Below the pieces are notes generated by a model, which saw only the letters and a list, made by a program, of their open reading frames with translations, was not told the origin of the DNA and did not search any database. This document shows, one piece after another, positions 44,297 to 53,123 of a stretch of DNA of 64,000 nucleotides. The translations under genes and the position numbers were made by a program. The stretch comes from Maribacter polysiphoniae. Its GTDB lineage: Bacteria > Bacteroidota > Bacteroidia > Flavobacteriales > Flavobacteriaceae. Within the stretch, counting starts at the first letter, position 1, and each line of letters opens with the position of its first letter. Where the stretch lies: the NCBI RefSeq assembly GCF_003148665.1, contig NZ_QGGQ01000008.1, positions 64,566 to 128,565 on the forward strand, in the 5' to 3' direction.

Positions 44297-45466
44297 CTAA
44301 TCCAAGGCTTGTGCAATATCCTGAATTATGTCCGAAATGTTCTCGAGACCGACTGAAATCCGAACCGAACCATCACTAATGCCCACCGCTTTCCTTTCCT
44401 CTTTGGAAAGTTTACTATGTGTTGTAGATGCAGGATGGGTGACGATACTTCTGGTATCCCCCAAGTTGGCCGATAGCGACAACAATTGGATTGAATCGAA
44501 GAACTTACGCCCCTCTTCCAATCCGCCCTTGACTTCAAAAGCAACGACACAACCCCCGGCTTTCATCTGCTTTTTGGCTATTTCATATTTCGGGTGTGAT
44601 TTTAAAAATGGATACTTAACCCAATTTACCTTTTCATGTTGTTCTAAAAATTCAGCCAACTTCAAGGCATTCTCGCAATGCCGATCAACCCTAATCGCCA
44701 AGGTCTCCAGACTTTTAGACAAGATCCAGGCGTTGAATGGTGACAATGCCGGTCCTGTTATCCTGGAAAAACGATAGATCTTATCAATCAGTTCCGCATT
44801 ACCAACAGTGATGCCTGCCAGTACCCTCCCTTGACCATCCATTAATTTGGTTCCCGAATGGATGACCAAATCGGCCCCAAACTTAATCGGTTGCTGTAAA
44901 TAAGGCGATGCAAAACAATTATCAATAATAAGAATTAAATTGTGCTTTTTGGCAATCTTGCCGAGCTCCTCCAAATCCAAAACATCAACACCTGGGTTGG
45001 TCGGGGTTTCAGCATATAGGATTTTGGTTTGGGGTGTCACCATATCGTCAATGGTATGCAACTCATCAACCTGAAAATAACTATGCGAAATATTCCAATT
45101 GGGGAAAAAATTCATGAACAGGCTATGTGTGGACCCAAAAATACTTCGTGCCGAAACAATATGGTCACCACTACGCAAAAGGGCCCCTAAGGTTGAAAAC
45201 ACGGCTGCCATGCCCGATGCAAAAGCAAAACCATCCTCAGCACCTTCCATCTTACATACCTTTTCCACGAATTCAGAGGAATTCGGATTGGAATAACGGG
45301 AATAAATGTTCCTGTCTTTTTCCTCAGCAAAGGAAGCACGCATATCCTCTGCATCCTCAAACACAAAACTTGAGGTTAAATATAAGGGTGATGAATGCTC
45401 CAAATATTGGGAGCGCTCCATCTGTGTTCTGATGGCTTCTGTTTCGAATTTGTGTTTCTTTTCCAT
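44297..45466 (-). CDS. metZ: O-succinyl/acetylhomoserine sulfhydrylase (trans-sulfuration family)
   Basis: A 389-residue PLP enzyme of the Cys/Met metabolism family. The PLP lysine is in VIHSGTKLMDGQGRVLAG, and SRYSNPNSSEFVEKVCKMEGAEDGFAFASGMAA and ITHPASTTHSKLS are further landmarks. The DGQGR sequence after the lysine is typical of O-succinylhomoserine sulfhydrylases (MetZ). The donor ester available here should be O-acetylhomoserine, made by the MetX domain next door, so exact substrate is uncertain. It makes homocysteine from sulfide. Only 2 bp separate it from the fusion gene. Confidence 0.9.
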   Translation of the reverse strand: MEKKHKFETEAIRTQMERSQYLEHSSPLYLTSSFVFEDAEDMRASFAEEKDRNIYSRYSNPNSSEFVEKVCKMEGAEDGFAFASGMAAVFSTLGALLRSGDHIVSARSIFGSTHSLFMNFFPNWNISHSYFQVDELHTIDDMVTPQTKILYAETPTNPGVDVLDLEELGKIAKKHNLILIIDNCFASPYLQQPIKFGADLVIHSGTKLMDGQGRVLAGITVGNAELIDKIYRFSRITGPALSPFNAWILSKSLETLAIRVDRHCENALKLAEFLEQHEKVNWVKYPFLKSHPKYEIAKKQMKAGGCVVAFEVKGGLEEGRKFFDSIQLLSLSANLGDTRSIVTHPASTTHSKLSKEERKAVGISDGSVRISVGLENISDIIQDIAQALD

Positions 45467-45468
45467 AA

Positions 45469-48400
45469 CTATCCTTTTTCCGCAATTCGTAAAATATCCC
45501 CGAAGACACCCCTGGCAGTAACTGCCGCGCCTGCACCGGCCCCCTGTATGACCAAAGGATGTTCCCCATAGGATTCCGTGTAAATCTCAATAATGGAATC
45601 GGAACCCTTTACCTGCCCTAAGGCACTTTCTTTTGGTACCGATATCAATTTCACTTCCAAAGTCCCTTTTTCCTTGGTTAAATCACCATGCAAATCACCG
45701 ACATATCGCAAAACATGATTCGGTTTTTGGTTTTTCTTCAATACATTAAAGGTATCGTTGAGCACATCCAAATTGCCCAAAAACCCGTCAACAGATTCAT
45801 TCCGCAAATTTTCAGGAATCAAATTTTGAATCTGTATATCAGAAAATTCATTGCTTAGGTCCAGCTCACGGGCAAGGATCAAAAGTTTACGCCCCACATC
45901 ATTACCCGAAAGGTCCTCCCTGGGATCCGGTTCGGTAAAACCTTTGTCCATGGCATCCTTCAGAATGTTCGAGAAAGGGGCATCCACTTCCGAAAACGTA
46001 TTGAATATATAACTCAATGAACCCGAAAACACACCCTTGATACGCGTGATGTTCTCACCCGAAAGATGCAACAGCTTTATCGTATCTATCAATGGTAATC
46101 CGGCACCTACATTGGTCTCGTATAAATATTGTTTTTGTTTTTTATCCAATTCCTCACGTAGTAATTGGTAATAATCAAAACCAAGGGTATTGGCTATTTT
46201 ATTGGATGACACCAAATCGAATCCGTTTTCAACAAAATCGAAATAATTAGCCACAAAATCCTCACTGGCCGTATTATCGACAGCAATCAAGTTTTCAAGG
46301 TGGTTCTTTTTGGCATAATCAAAAATATCCTTTATATGATAGGCGACACCATCCTCCTCAATGGCCGTACGCCAATTCTTTGGTATTCCTTTTTGGTTAA
46401 GGAGGACTTTTCTTGAATTTGCCACCGCAAAGACATTCAAATCGATTCCTTTTCTTTTTTCGATCGTCTTGGAAGATTTCAGGATCTGATCCACCAAGGT
46501 TCCCCCTACATTTCCATGACCAAAAACAACAACGTTCACCTTCTTACTGATTCCGAAAATCTGTCCGTGCATAACATTCAATGCCTTATGCAGGTCGGAC
46601 TTCCTAACGACCAAACTCACATTCTTACCCGTAACCGTATTATTAAAAAGCAAGGGTACTATCTGGTTCTTTATCAAGGAATTGTACGGTTTGTGGAACG
46701 TACTCAAATCCTGGCCCACAATGGATATCACTGACACATCGTTGACCACGGTTATCTGATTGATATCCTTGGATTCAAAGTCATGTGCAAACTCACGTTG
46801 CAAGGCCTTCTTGGCCCTTTGTGCCTTATCGGCATTGACCACCAAACCAATACCGCGTTCCGAAGAGCCTTGGGAAACAATACTTACACTTATATTATTA
46901 TCCCCAAGTGATCTGAATATCCGGGCATCTACACCTACCTTACCCAATAACCCCCTACCTTCAAGATTGATCAAGGCGACATTCTCTATGACCGATAATG
47001 ATTTTATACCTTCCTTGTTCGACTTCGCACTTATCAGTGTTCCCTCATTATCACTATTGAAGGTATTCAATATTCGCAAGGGAATATTCTTCTCGATCAA
47101 TGGAATAATGGTCTTGGCATGTAATATGGTTGCCCCGAAATTAGCCATCTCATTGGCTTCACTATACGACAGTTCCGAAATTCGTTTGGCTTCGGACACA
47201 TAATCGGGATTCGCCGTAAAAATACCATCAACATGGGTATAGTTCTGAAGCTCCTCGGCGTCCAAATAATTGGCTATCATTGCCGCAGAATAGTTGCTTC
47301 CATTTCTACCCAACGTGGTTGTTTCACCTTCCAGGGTAGAAGCGATGAACCCCGTTATCACGGGAACGGTATCATGACTTAATTTGGAAAATTCCCTTAA
47401 TACGTTTTCCTTGGATATGGCCTCTATGACATGTGCATCACCAAAAGTATTATCGGTCTTGATCAATTTTCGGGAATCCATCAATGTAGCCTTGATCCCT
47501 TTACCAATCAATAGTTTGGTGATCAATTTAGCGGAAATAACCTCTCCATAGGCCAAGACTTGATCCCTTATTTTAGGACTGTAATCCCCCAAAAGCGATA
47601 CCCCTTCGAACAATTTAAACAATCCTTCATATTCCTCTGCAAGGTTGACATTCTTAAAAGTATGGGTCTGATATTTTTCGAAAGCCGTAAAATCCTTGGA
47701 ATAATCCTCTCCCCGGGCTGCCTTTTCAAGCATGGTCTCCAATTGATCCGTCGCTTTCTCACGTGCCGAAAGCACAACAGCTATATTTTCACCATTACCC
47801 ACCTTATTGCCGATAATGTCCAACACATAACCCAAACCCTCTCCATTACTCAATGATTTACCTCCGAACTTCAATATTTTGATGCGATCGGACTTTCCGT
47901 TCGTATTGAAAATCCCATTGAGAAGTTTTTGCATTTGTTCAAACTCGATCAAAAAAGCATCATGCCCATGTAACGACTGAACTTCACCATAGGTAACATT
48001 ACTTTTGGCCTGTGCCAATTGTTTGAAGGTTTCCTTATTCTCCTTGGCTGTAAAGAACAGATCTGAATCGACCCCGATAATATGGATATTGGTATTGCTG
48101 TTTTGAAGATCAACAAAGGCAGTTTCCCCAGTACGGGTAATATCGATCGTCTTCAGTAATTGGTTCATCAACTTATAAGCCGAAACCTGAAAACGGTCCT
48201 TCAGTTTTTCTCCATGGTGCATCAACCAACTTTCCACATTAAAAACCTGCAACTCCTCATTGGTACTTCTCTTAAACCGTTCCTTGAACGACTCTGGCGT
48301 TCTATAACACAACATGGCGTGCATACGGGCATCATGAACGGGTTGCTTGGAATTGACCAAGAACTGTTCCTGAATCTGACAATTTGCAATGAGCCAGTCG

Positions 48401-48855
48401 GTAGATTTCCAATCTGAGGCAACCGGGATCAAATGCGTGGTCAAATTAGGGTTCAGGGCAGCCATTTCCCAAGCAATACCACCACCCAACGAACCTCCCA
48501 ACAAAGCAAAGAGTTTATCTATTTTCAATGCTTTTAGTCCCCATAAAAAAATCCGGGCAATATCACCTGCCACAAAATCCTTATAGTTTTCAATAACAAA
48601 ACCGTCATAACCATTTCCGGGTATATTGAATGCTATTATGGTATACTTATCGGTATCAATACATTTGCCTTCCCCAATAAGGGCAGACCACCAACCTTCT
48701 GGTCCCGTGACATTGGAATTCCCAGTAAGAGCATGATTGACCAATACGATAGGCGCCTCATGAAGGGGTCTACCAAAAAGCTGATAGGAAAGTGAAATAT
48801 CTTGGGATACGCCACTTAGGGTTGTGAATTCTTTTATTTCTAATTGATGTAGCAT
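45469..48855 (-). CDS. MetX-like acyltransferase / aspartokinase / homoserine dehydrogenase triple fusion
   Basis: A single 1128-residue frame with three enzyme domains. Residues about 1-318 are an alpha/beta-hydrolase of the homoserine O-acetyltransferase (MetX) family with a complete triad: Ser122 (GGSLGG), Asp264 and His298 (HGHDAFL). Residues about 325-770 are aspartokinase (KFGGKS at 329-334) with its ACT pair. Residues about 775-1128 are homoserine dehydrogenase (VVVFGHGNVGGTLV, then NDVGRKLLILAREL). The polypeptide thus covers aspartate activation, homoserine formation and its acetylation, lacking only aspartate-semialdehyde dehydrogenase. It sits between metY and metZ, which use the acetylhomoserine. 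No stop or frameshift interrupts the joints. Confidence 0.92.
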   Translation of the reverse strand: MLHQLEIKEFTTLSGVSQDISLSYQLFGRPLHEAPIVLVNHALTGNSNVTGPEGWWSALIGEGKCIDTDKYTIIAFNIPGNGYDGFVIENYKDFVAGDIARIFLWGLKALKIDKLFALLGGSLGGGIAWEMAALNPNLTTHLIPVASDWKSTDWLIANCQIQEQFLVNSKQPVHDARMHAMLCYRTPESFKERFKRSTNEELQVFNVESWLMHHGEKLKDRFQVSAYKLMNQLLKTIDITRTGETAFVDLQNSNTNIHIIGVDSDLFFTAKENKETFKQLAQAKSNVTYGEVQSLHGHDAFLIEFEQMQKLLNGIFNTNGKSDRIKILKFGGKSLSNGEGLGYVLDIIGNKVGNGENIAVVLSAREKATDQLETMLEKAARGEDYSKDFTAFEKYQTHTFKNVNLAEEYEGLFKLFEGVSLLGDYSPKIRDQVLAYGEVISAKLITKLLIGKGIKATLMDSRKLIKTDNTFGDAHVIEAISKENVLREFSKLSHDTVPVITGFIASTLEGETTTLGRNGSNYSAAMIANYLDAEELQNYTHVDGIFTANPDYVSEAKRISELSYSEANEMANFGATILHAKTIIPLIEKNIPLRILNTFNSDNEGTLISAKSNKEGIKSLSVIENVALINLEGRGLLGKVGVDARIFRSLGDNNISVSIVSQGSSERGIGLVVNADKAQRAKKALQREFAHDFESKDINQITVVNDVSVISIVGQDLSTFHKPYNSLIKNQIVPLLFNNTVTGKNVSLVVRKSDLHKALNVMHGQIFGISKKVNVVVFGHGNVGGTLVDQILKSSKTIEKRKGIDLNVFAVANSRKVLLNQKGIPKNWRTAIEEDGVAYHIKDIFDYAKKNHLENLIAVDNTASEDFVANYFDFVENGFDLVSSNKIANTLGFDYYQLLREELDKKQKQYLYETNVGAGLPLIDTIKLLHLSGENITRIKGVFSGSLSYIFNTFSEVDAPFSNILKDAMDKGFTEPDPREDLSGNDVGRKLLILARELDLSNEFSDIQIQNLIPENLRNESVDGFLGNLDVLNDTFNVLKKNQKPNHVLRYVGDLHGDLTKEKGTLEVKLISVPKESALGQVKGSDSIIEIYTESYGEHPLVIQGAGAGAAVTARGVFGDILRIAEKG

Positions 48856-48932
48856 TCTTAAAGTTCTGTATTATTCTGAACACTCCCTAACCAAAACGGA
48901 TAAAAAATGTACTAAATTTAAGCTAAAACCGA

Positions 48933-50210
48933 TTACTTGATTGTTTCAAAAGCCTGCTCTAAATCCGCCTTAAGATCTTCCAGATCTTCTAGGCCGACCG
49001 ATAGACGAATCAAATCCTGACCAACACCTGCTGCATCTTGTTGCTCTGCCGTCAATTGTTGGTGTGTTGTACTTGCTGGATGGATGATCAATGATTTTGT
49101 ATCCCCAATATTCGCCAATAAAGAGAATATCTTGGTTGCATCGGTAACTTTTTTGGCCGCTTCAAATCCGCCTTTAAGACCGAATGTCACCACCCCACTT
49201 TGTCCTTTTGGCAAATATTCCTGCGCCAGATCGTAGTACTTACTACTTTTTAAACCTGGGTAATTCACCCATTCCACTTCATCCCTTCTTTCCAACCAAG
49301 TGGCCAAGGCCAAGGCATTTGAACTGTGTTGTTTTATACGTACCGATAATGTCTCCAAACCTTGGATTATCTGGAAGGCGTTAAACGGACTTAGCGCACC
49401 ACCAAAATCACGCAATCCCTCCAAGATCAATTTAAAGGTAAATGCTGCGGCGCCCAATGCCTCGCTATAGACCAAACCGTGATAACCAGCGGAAGGCTCA
49501 GTAAATTCAGGGAATTTTCCATTTGTCCAATCAAAAGTACCTGCATCGATTACGGCTCCGCCCAATGAAGTACCTTGCCCCCCAATATATTTCGTAAGTG
49601 AATGGATCACAAGGTTTGCCCCATGTTCAATTGGGTTCAACAAGGCTGGTGAAGCCACTGTATTATCAACGATGAAAGGTACTTGTGCCGTTTTGGCCTG
49701 TGCTGAGATTGCCTTTAAATCCAAGACATCCAATTTTGGATTCCCTAAGGATTCCACAAAAATGGCCCGCGTATTGTCCTGTACCGCTTTTCCGAAATTT
49801 TCGGGATCGGAAGCATCAACGAACGTAGTGGTAATGCCCAATCTTGGCAAGGTAACATTCAATAGGTTAAAAGTACCCCCATATAAACTGCTCGAAGCCA
49901 CAATATGATCACCTGCTTTTAAAAGCGTCAATAAACTTGTGGAAATCGCAGAGGCCCCCGAAGCAAAAACCACAGCCCCGACACCACCTTCAATGGCTGC
50001 CAATCTATTCTGTAAAATTTCATTGGTGGGGTTGTTCAACCGTGTGTAGATAAAACCCAGTTCAGCCAACGAAAACAAGTTAGCCGCGTGATCCGTATTA
50101 TCGAATACATATGATGAGGTTTGATAAATAGGTACCGCACGTGTCCCTCCTGTTTTGGTTGTGTCGTGACCGGCATGTAATGCGTTTGTAGAAAATTTTT
50201 GATTACCCAT
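48933..50210 (-). CDS. metY: O-acetylhomoserine sulfhydrylase
   Basis: PLP enzyme that makes homocysteine from O-acetylhomoserine and sulfide. The 425-residue length and the insert after the PLP lysine (SLTKYIGGQGTSLGG) are typical of MetY rather than MetZ. Other landmarks are YQTSSYVFDNTDHAANLF, YTRLNNPTN and LIIHPASTTHQQLT. First gene after the SAM-I riboswitch at 50336-50470, so it is expected to be off at high SAM. The triple fusion follows 77 bp downstream. Confidence 0.95.
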   Translation of the reverse strand: MGNQKFSTNALHAGHDTTKTGGTRAVPIYQTSSYVFDNTDHAANLFSLAELGFIYTRLNNPTNEILQNRLAAIEGGVGAVVFASGASAISTSLLTLLKAGDHIVASSSLYGGTFNLLNVTLPRLGITTTFVDASDPENFGKAVQDNTRAIFVESLGNPKLDVLDLKAISAQAKTAQVPFIVDNTVASPALLNPIEHGANLVIHSLTKYIGGQGTSLGGAVIDAGTFDWTNGKFPEFTEPSAGYHGLVYSEALGAAAFTFKLILEGLRDFGGALSPFNAFQIIQGLETLSVRIKQHSSNALALATWLERRDEVEWVNYPGLKSSKYYDLAQEYLPKGQSGVVTFGLKGGFEAAKKVTDATKIFSLLANIGDTKSLIIHPASTTHQQLTAEQQDAAGVGQDLIRLSVGLEDLEDLKADLEQAFETIK

Positions 50211-50335
50211 GATTTTAATTTGTTTATGTTGTTAATAAAATAAATCAAAACACTAGTCCCCTAATCGCGATTAGCAACTAGGAATAATCAAAAAGTTAAA
50301 AAGAAAGAGACAATTACAAAAATGTAATTCGTTTC

Positions 50336-50470
50336 GTTATCTATTCTTGCCTAAATTAAAGGATACTGAAGACATTCAGCCTCAAGATAGAATTTAGCAC
50401 CTTCTTTGCACAGGAGGCAAAGGGTTGCTAAGGCTTCACAGGGTCTATTCCCTCCACCTTTCTTGATAAC
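50336..50470 (-). ncRNA. SAM-I (S-box) riboswitch upstream of metY
   Basis: The minus strand opens GTTATCAAGAAAGGTGGAGG and continues with the core segments GACC, GTGAAGCC, TTAGCAACC and AAGGTGCTAAATTC. P1 closes with GATAAC (50341-50336). P4 is longer than usual: CTATCTTG pairs with CAAGAATAG around an inner stem, GCTGAA/TTCAGT. It shares almost all conserved positions with the copy before metH. Confidence 0.9.
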
Positions 50471-50500
50471 AATTCAATATGTGTTTGAACTTTTGAACGG

Positions 50501-50508
50501 CAAATATA
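50501..50508 (-). promoter_or_regulatory. candidate -7 element for metY
   Basis: Minus-strand TATATTTG, exact TAnnTTTG. The start of transcription would be about 24 bp before the riboswitch. No clear -33 TTG. Confidence 0.45.
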
Positions 50509-50548
50509 AGGCCGTGCGTTTGTTTTTTCCTAATCTTTTTTTAAAAAA

Positions 50549-51805
50549 TCACATTTTAAATGCCTTCTTCACAGCATCTACCATATCCAATTTTTCCCAA
50601 GTGAACAATTCCACTTCCTTTTCAATCCTACCATTGTAGGGAGATTCAAAAATTTTAGTAATCACTTTAGGTTCCTTACCCATATGTCCGTAAGCAGCGG
50701 TTTCCAAATAAATGGGATTACGCAATTTCAATCGTTCCTCAATGGCAAAGGGACGCATATCGAACAATTGTGAAACAACTTTTGCGATTTCACCATCTGA
50801 ATATGAAATCTTCGAAGTGCCATATGTATTCACAAAAATCGAAGTAGGCTCTACCACGCCAATAGCATAGCTAACCTGAACCAAAATCTCATCGGCCACT
50901 CCGGCCGCCACCAAATTCTTGGCTATATGACGGGCCGCATAGGCTGCGCTTCGGTCTACCTTACTAGGGTCTTTACCACTAAAGGCACCACCACCATGTG
51001 CGCCTTTGCCCCCATAGGTATCCACAATGATCTTTCTTCCCGTAAGTCCGGTATCACCATGTGGTCCACCGATTACAAATTTTCCCGTGGGATTGATGTG
51101 GTATTTTATTTGATCATCGAACAATGCCTGGTCACTCTCGGGCAATTGTCCAATTACCCTAGGCATCAAAATTGAAATAATATCTTCCTTGATTTTCGCC
51201 AGCATTTTATCATCGTCGGCATCGAATGCATCATGTTGTGTGGAAACAACGACAGTATCTATACGTTGCGGCACATTATCGTCTGAATATTCAATCGTAA
51301 CCTGAGCTTTGGCATCCGGTCTTAGATATGAAATTTCAGTCCCTTCCCTCCTTATGGCCGCAAGGGTTTGTAAAATCCTATGAGAAATATCCAACGCCAA
51401 AGGCATGTAATTCTCCGTTTCTTTCGTAGCATAACCAAACATCATTCCTTGGTCACCGGCACCTTGTTCTTCCTTTGCCCCACGGTCAACACCTTGATTA
51501 ATATCCTGGGACTGTTCATGGATCAAGGAAATAACCCCACATGAATCACCACTAAATTGATATTCCCCTTTGGTATACCCGATCTTATTAACAACATCCC
51601 TCGCGATATTCTGGACATCCAAATAAGTACCACTTTTCACCTCCCCGGCCAGGATGACCTGTCCCGTGGTGACCATGGTCTCACAAGCTACTTTACTTTC
51701 AGGGTCAAAAGCTAAAAAACTATCCAATAATGCATCACTGATTTGATCGGCCACCTTGTCCGGATGCCCTTCACTAACAGATTCTGAGGTAAATAAATAT
51801 GCCAT
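50549..51805 (-). CDS. metK: S-adenosylmethionine synthetase
   Basis: Makes SAM from methionine and ATP. The 418-residue protein has [23 protein letters not shown] at its start, then [10 protein letters not shown], the phosphate loop [22 protein letters not shown] and [22 protein letters not shown]. It is the end-point of the methionine block and supplies the ligand of the riboswitches around it. It has its own leader with a candidate SAM-II aptamer and a -7 element just before it. It is separated from metY by the metY leader. Confidence 0.97.
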   Translation of the reverse strand: MAYLFTSESVSEGHPDKVADQISDALLDSFLAFDPESKVACETMVTTGQVILAGEVKSGTYLDVQNIARDVVNKIGYTKGEYQFSGDSCGVISLIHEQSQDINQGVDRGAKEEQGAGDQGMMFGYATKETENYMPLALDISHRILQTLAAIRREGTEISYLRPDAKAQVTIEYSDDNVPQRIDTVVVSTQHDAFDADDDKMLAKIKEDIISILMPRVIGQLPESDQALFDDQIKYHINPTGKFVIGGPHGDTGLTGRKIIVDTYGGKGAHGGGAFSGKDPSKVDRSAAYAARHIAKNLVAAGVADEILVQVSYAIGVVEPTSIFVNTYGTSKISYSDGEIAKVVSQLFDMRPFAIEERLKLRNPIYLETAAYGHMGKEPKVITKIFESPYNGRIEKEVELFTWEKLDMVDAVKKAFKM

Positions 51806-51883
51806 TTTTTCAAAAATAAATAGGAGGAAATAAAAAAAAGATTGCGAAAAGGGCGAATATGCTGAATGAAATCAGCTATCACT

Positions 51884-51994
51884 GCTTTAGCATTTTTACA
51901 ATACCGAACTTGTTCAGTATCCAGTTCCCTTAAGAACTAGGCCCTAACGTGAATTTAAGGCTACGAGGTTGCAATCAGTCAAATCTTTCCTCTT
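51884..51994 (-). ncRNA. candidate SAM-II-type riboswitch upstream of metK, with extended loop
   Basis: On the minus strand GAGG (P1), GATTTGACTGATTGCAA, CCTC (P1 partner), then after about 70 bases AAAAATGCTAAAGC. GATTT, TTGCAA and the 3' TGCTAAA correspond to the conserved core of SAM-II, and the gene behind it is metK. The part between is far longer than in known SAM-II and forms two extra hairpins (AGTTC/GAACT and ATACTGAAC/GTTCGGTAT). Class assignment is by eye and tentative. Confidence 0.55.
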
Positions 51995-52005
51995 AAGATT
52001 GGGGA

Positions 52006-52013
52006 CAAAAGTA
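52006..52013 (-). promoter_or_regulatory. candidate -7 element for metK
   Basis: Minus-strand TACTTTTG, exact TAnnTTTG; transcription would begin near 51999, a few bases before the riboswitch P1. No clear -33 TTG. Confidence 0.45.
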
Positions 52014-52265
52014 TAAAAAATGTTTTTCTTATATAAGATAAACCGATTGTAATTTATCAAACATTTTTTTAATGATTTTAATGTGATTGTTTCTAAGGGC
52101 CTGTCTGGATAATATATCAAACTTCATTGTAAAATATCCCCCAACTTCAAAAAACAAGACCCATTGACACTATAACGATTCTATGCCCCGACTTCGTAAA
52201 CCATTAGTTTTCCACGCCCCAGATCCATACGTAAATACACACTACGATTCAAGAAACATAGCTTG

Positions 52266-53063
52266 TTAAGCTATTGAAGCCCTCCTCCTTTTTAGCTTGA
52301 GAATTGCCCCCGTGATAAGTGCGGGAATGCCCATAAGAACGGAAACCTTCAATAATGGCAGTACGTAAACCATCCAACCCATTGGAATTTTATCCGCGTT
52401 TTCACCATTCTGTACATCCGAACCGATTCTAAAAGAGTCGGCCCATGCACTATAGCCAAAACCCCAAATTACCAGTGATAGCATGATACTTATACCAACA
52501 ATGACCATTAGTTGGCGAGCATCCTTTTTTACAATGGTACCGACTTCAGACACATGGTGAAAATCCGATTTGAATTTAAGTTTTCCAAGCGCCCCTACTA
52601 TCCACCTCCAATGCAAAGCGATATGAACCCCCAACATAGCCATAAAAAGGGTAGCGCTAACGTTATGGATTACCGACCAAAACCCATCCGGCGTAAAATG
52701 AATCCCGAAAATAGGCAATGCAGCTTCCGATATTACAATACCGGACACAGTTACCACAAGCATAAAAAAGTACAGTAGCCAGTTAAAAAAATAATCAAAC
52801 ACCGTTTTTTTGAACTGCCTCCCCATTAGTTTTTTAGAGTTCGCAGCTATCCAATTCCAATTGATTATCAGGTGTAACAAAAACGGCATAATCAGAATGA
52901 AACTTGCCCACTCATGAATTGAAATCCCCGTTGTTTGGGGGATTAACACCATTACCATAAGCGTGAACAGGAGAATATCCACATACACCCTTACTTTTGA
53001 TGTTTTCTTTTTGCCCTGAACTTTGACCATTTCTTGTTTATTTGTTCTTTTGTTGTGTTTCAT
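52266..53063 (-). CDS. DUF4405 multi-pass membrane protein
   Basis: A 265-residue inner-membrane protein with about five hydrophobic segments (VDILLFTLMVMVLI, FILIMPFLLHLIINW, YFFMLVVTVSGIVI, LFMAMLGVHIALHWRW, VIVGISIMLSLVIWGF, and a last one near 240). The histidines in HLIINW, IHNVSA and GVHIALHW are spaced as in cytochrome b-type haem ligands, the pattern of DUF4405. It may be a haem-binding electron carrier, which is not provable here. Single gene; the neighbour on the left is the metK leader and on the right the TonB-dependent receptor. Confidence 0.8.
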   Translation of the reverse strand: MKHNKRTNKQEMVKVQGKKKTSKVRVYVDILLFTLMVMVLIPQTTGISIHEWASFILIMPFLLHLIINWNWIAANSKKLMGRQFKKTVFDYFFNWLLYFFMLVVTVSGIVISEAALPIFGIHFTPDGFWSVIHNVSATLFMAMLGVHIALHWRWIVGALGKLKFKSDFHHVSEVGTIVKKDARQLMVIVGISIMLSLVIWGFGYSAWADSFRIGSDVQNGENADKIPMGWMVYVLPLLKVSVLMGIPALITGAILKLKRRRASIA

Positions 53064-53123
53064 GCAACCAATACTTACCGCTAAATGTTGTGCCGTTTAC
53101 GCTATGACCGAGGTTATACCATT

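Larger units (their letters stand above)
50211..50548 (-). other. leader region of metY
   Basis: 338 bp without a gene. It holds a -7 element (50501-50508), a SAM-I aptamer (50336-50470) and about 120 bp before the ATG. That last part contains an AT-only hairpin, AATTACA/TGTAATT, but no clear GC-rich terminator. Confidence 0.7.
51806..52265. other. leader of metK and spacer to the DUF4405 gene
   Basis: 460 bp without a gene. 51806-51883 holds a hairpin (GCTGA/TCAGC) and a T-rich stretch before metK, 51884-51994 the candidate riboswitch, 52006-52013 a -7 element. From about 52020 to 52265 I see nothing but AT-rich spacer. Confidence 0.6.
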
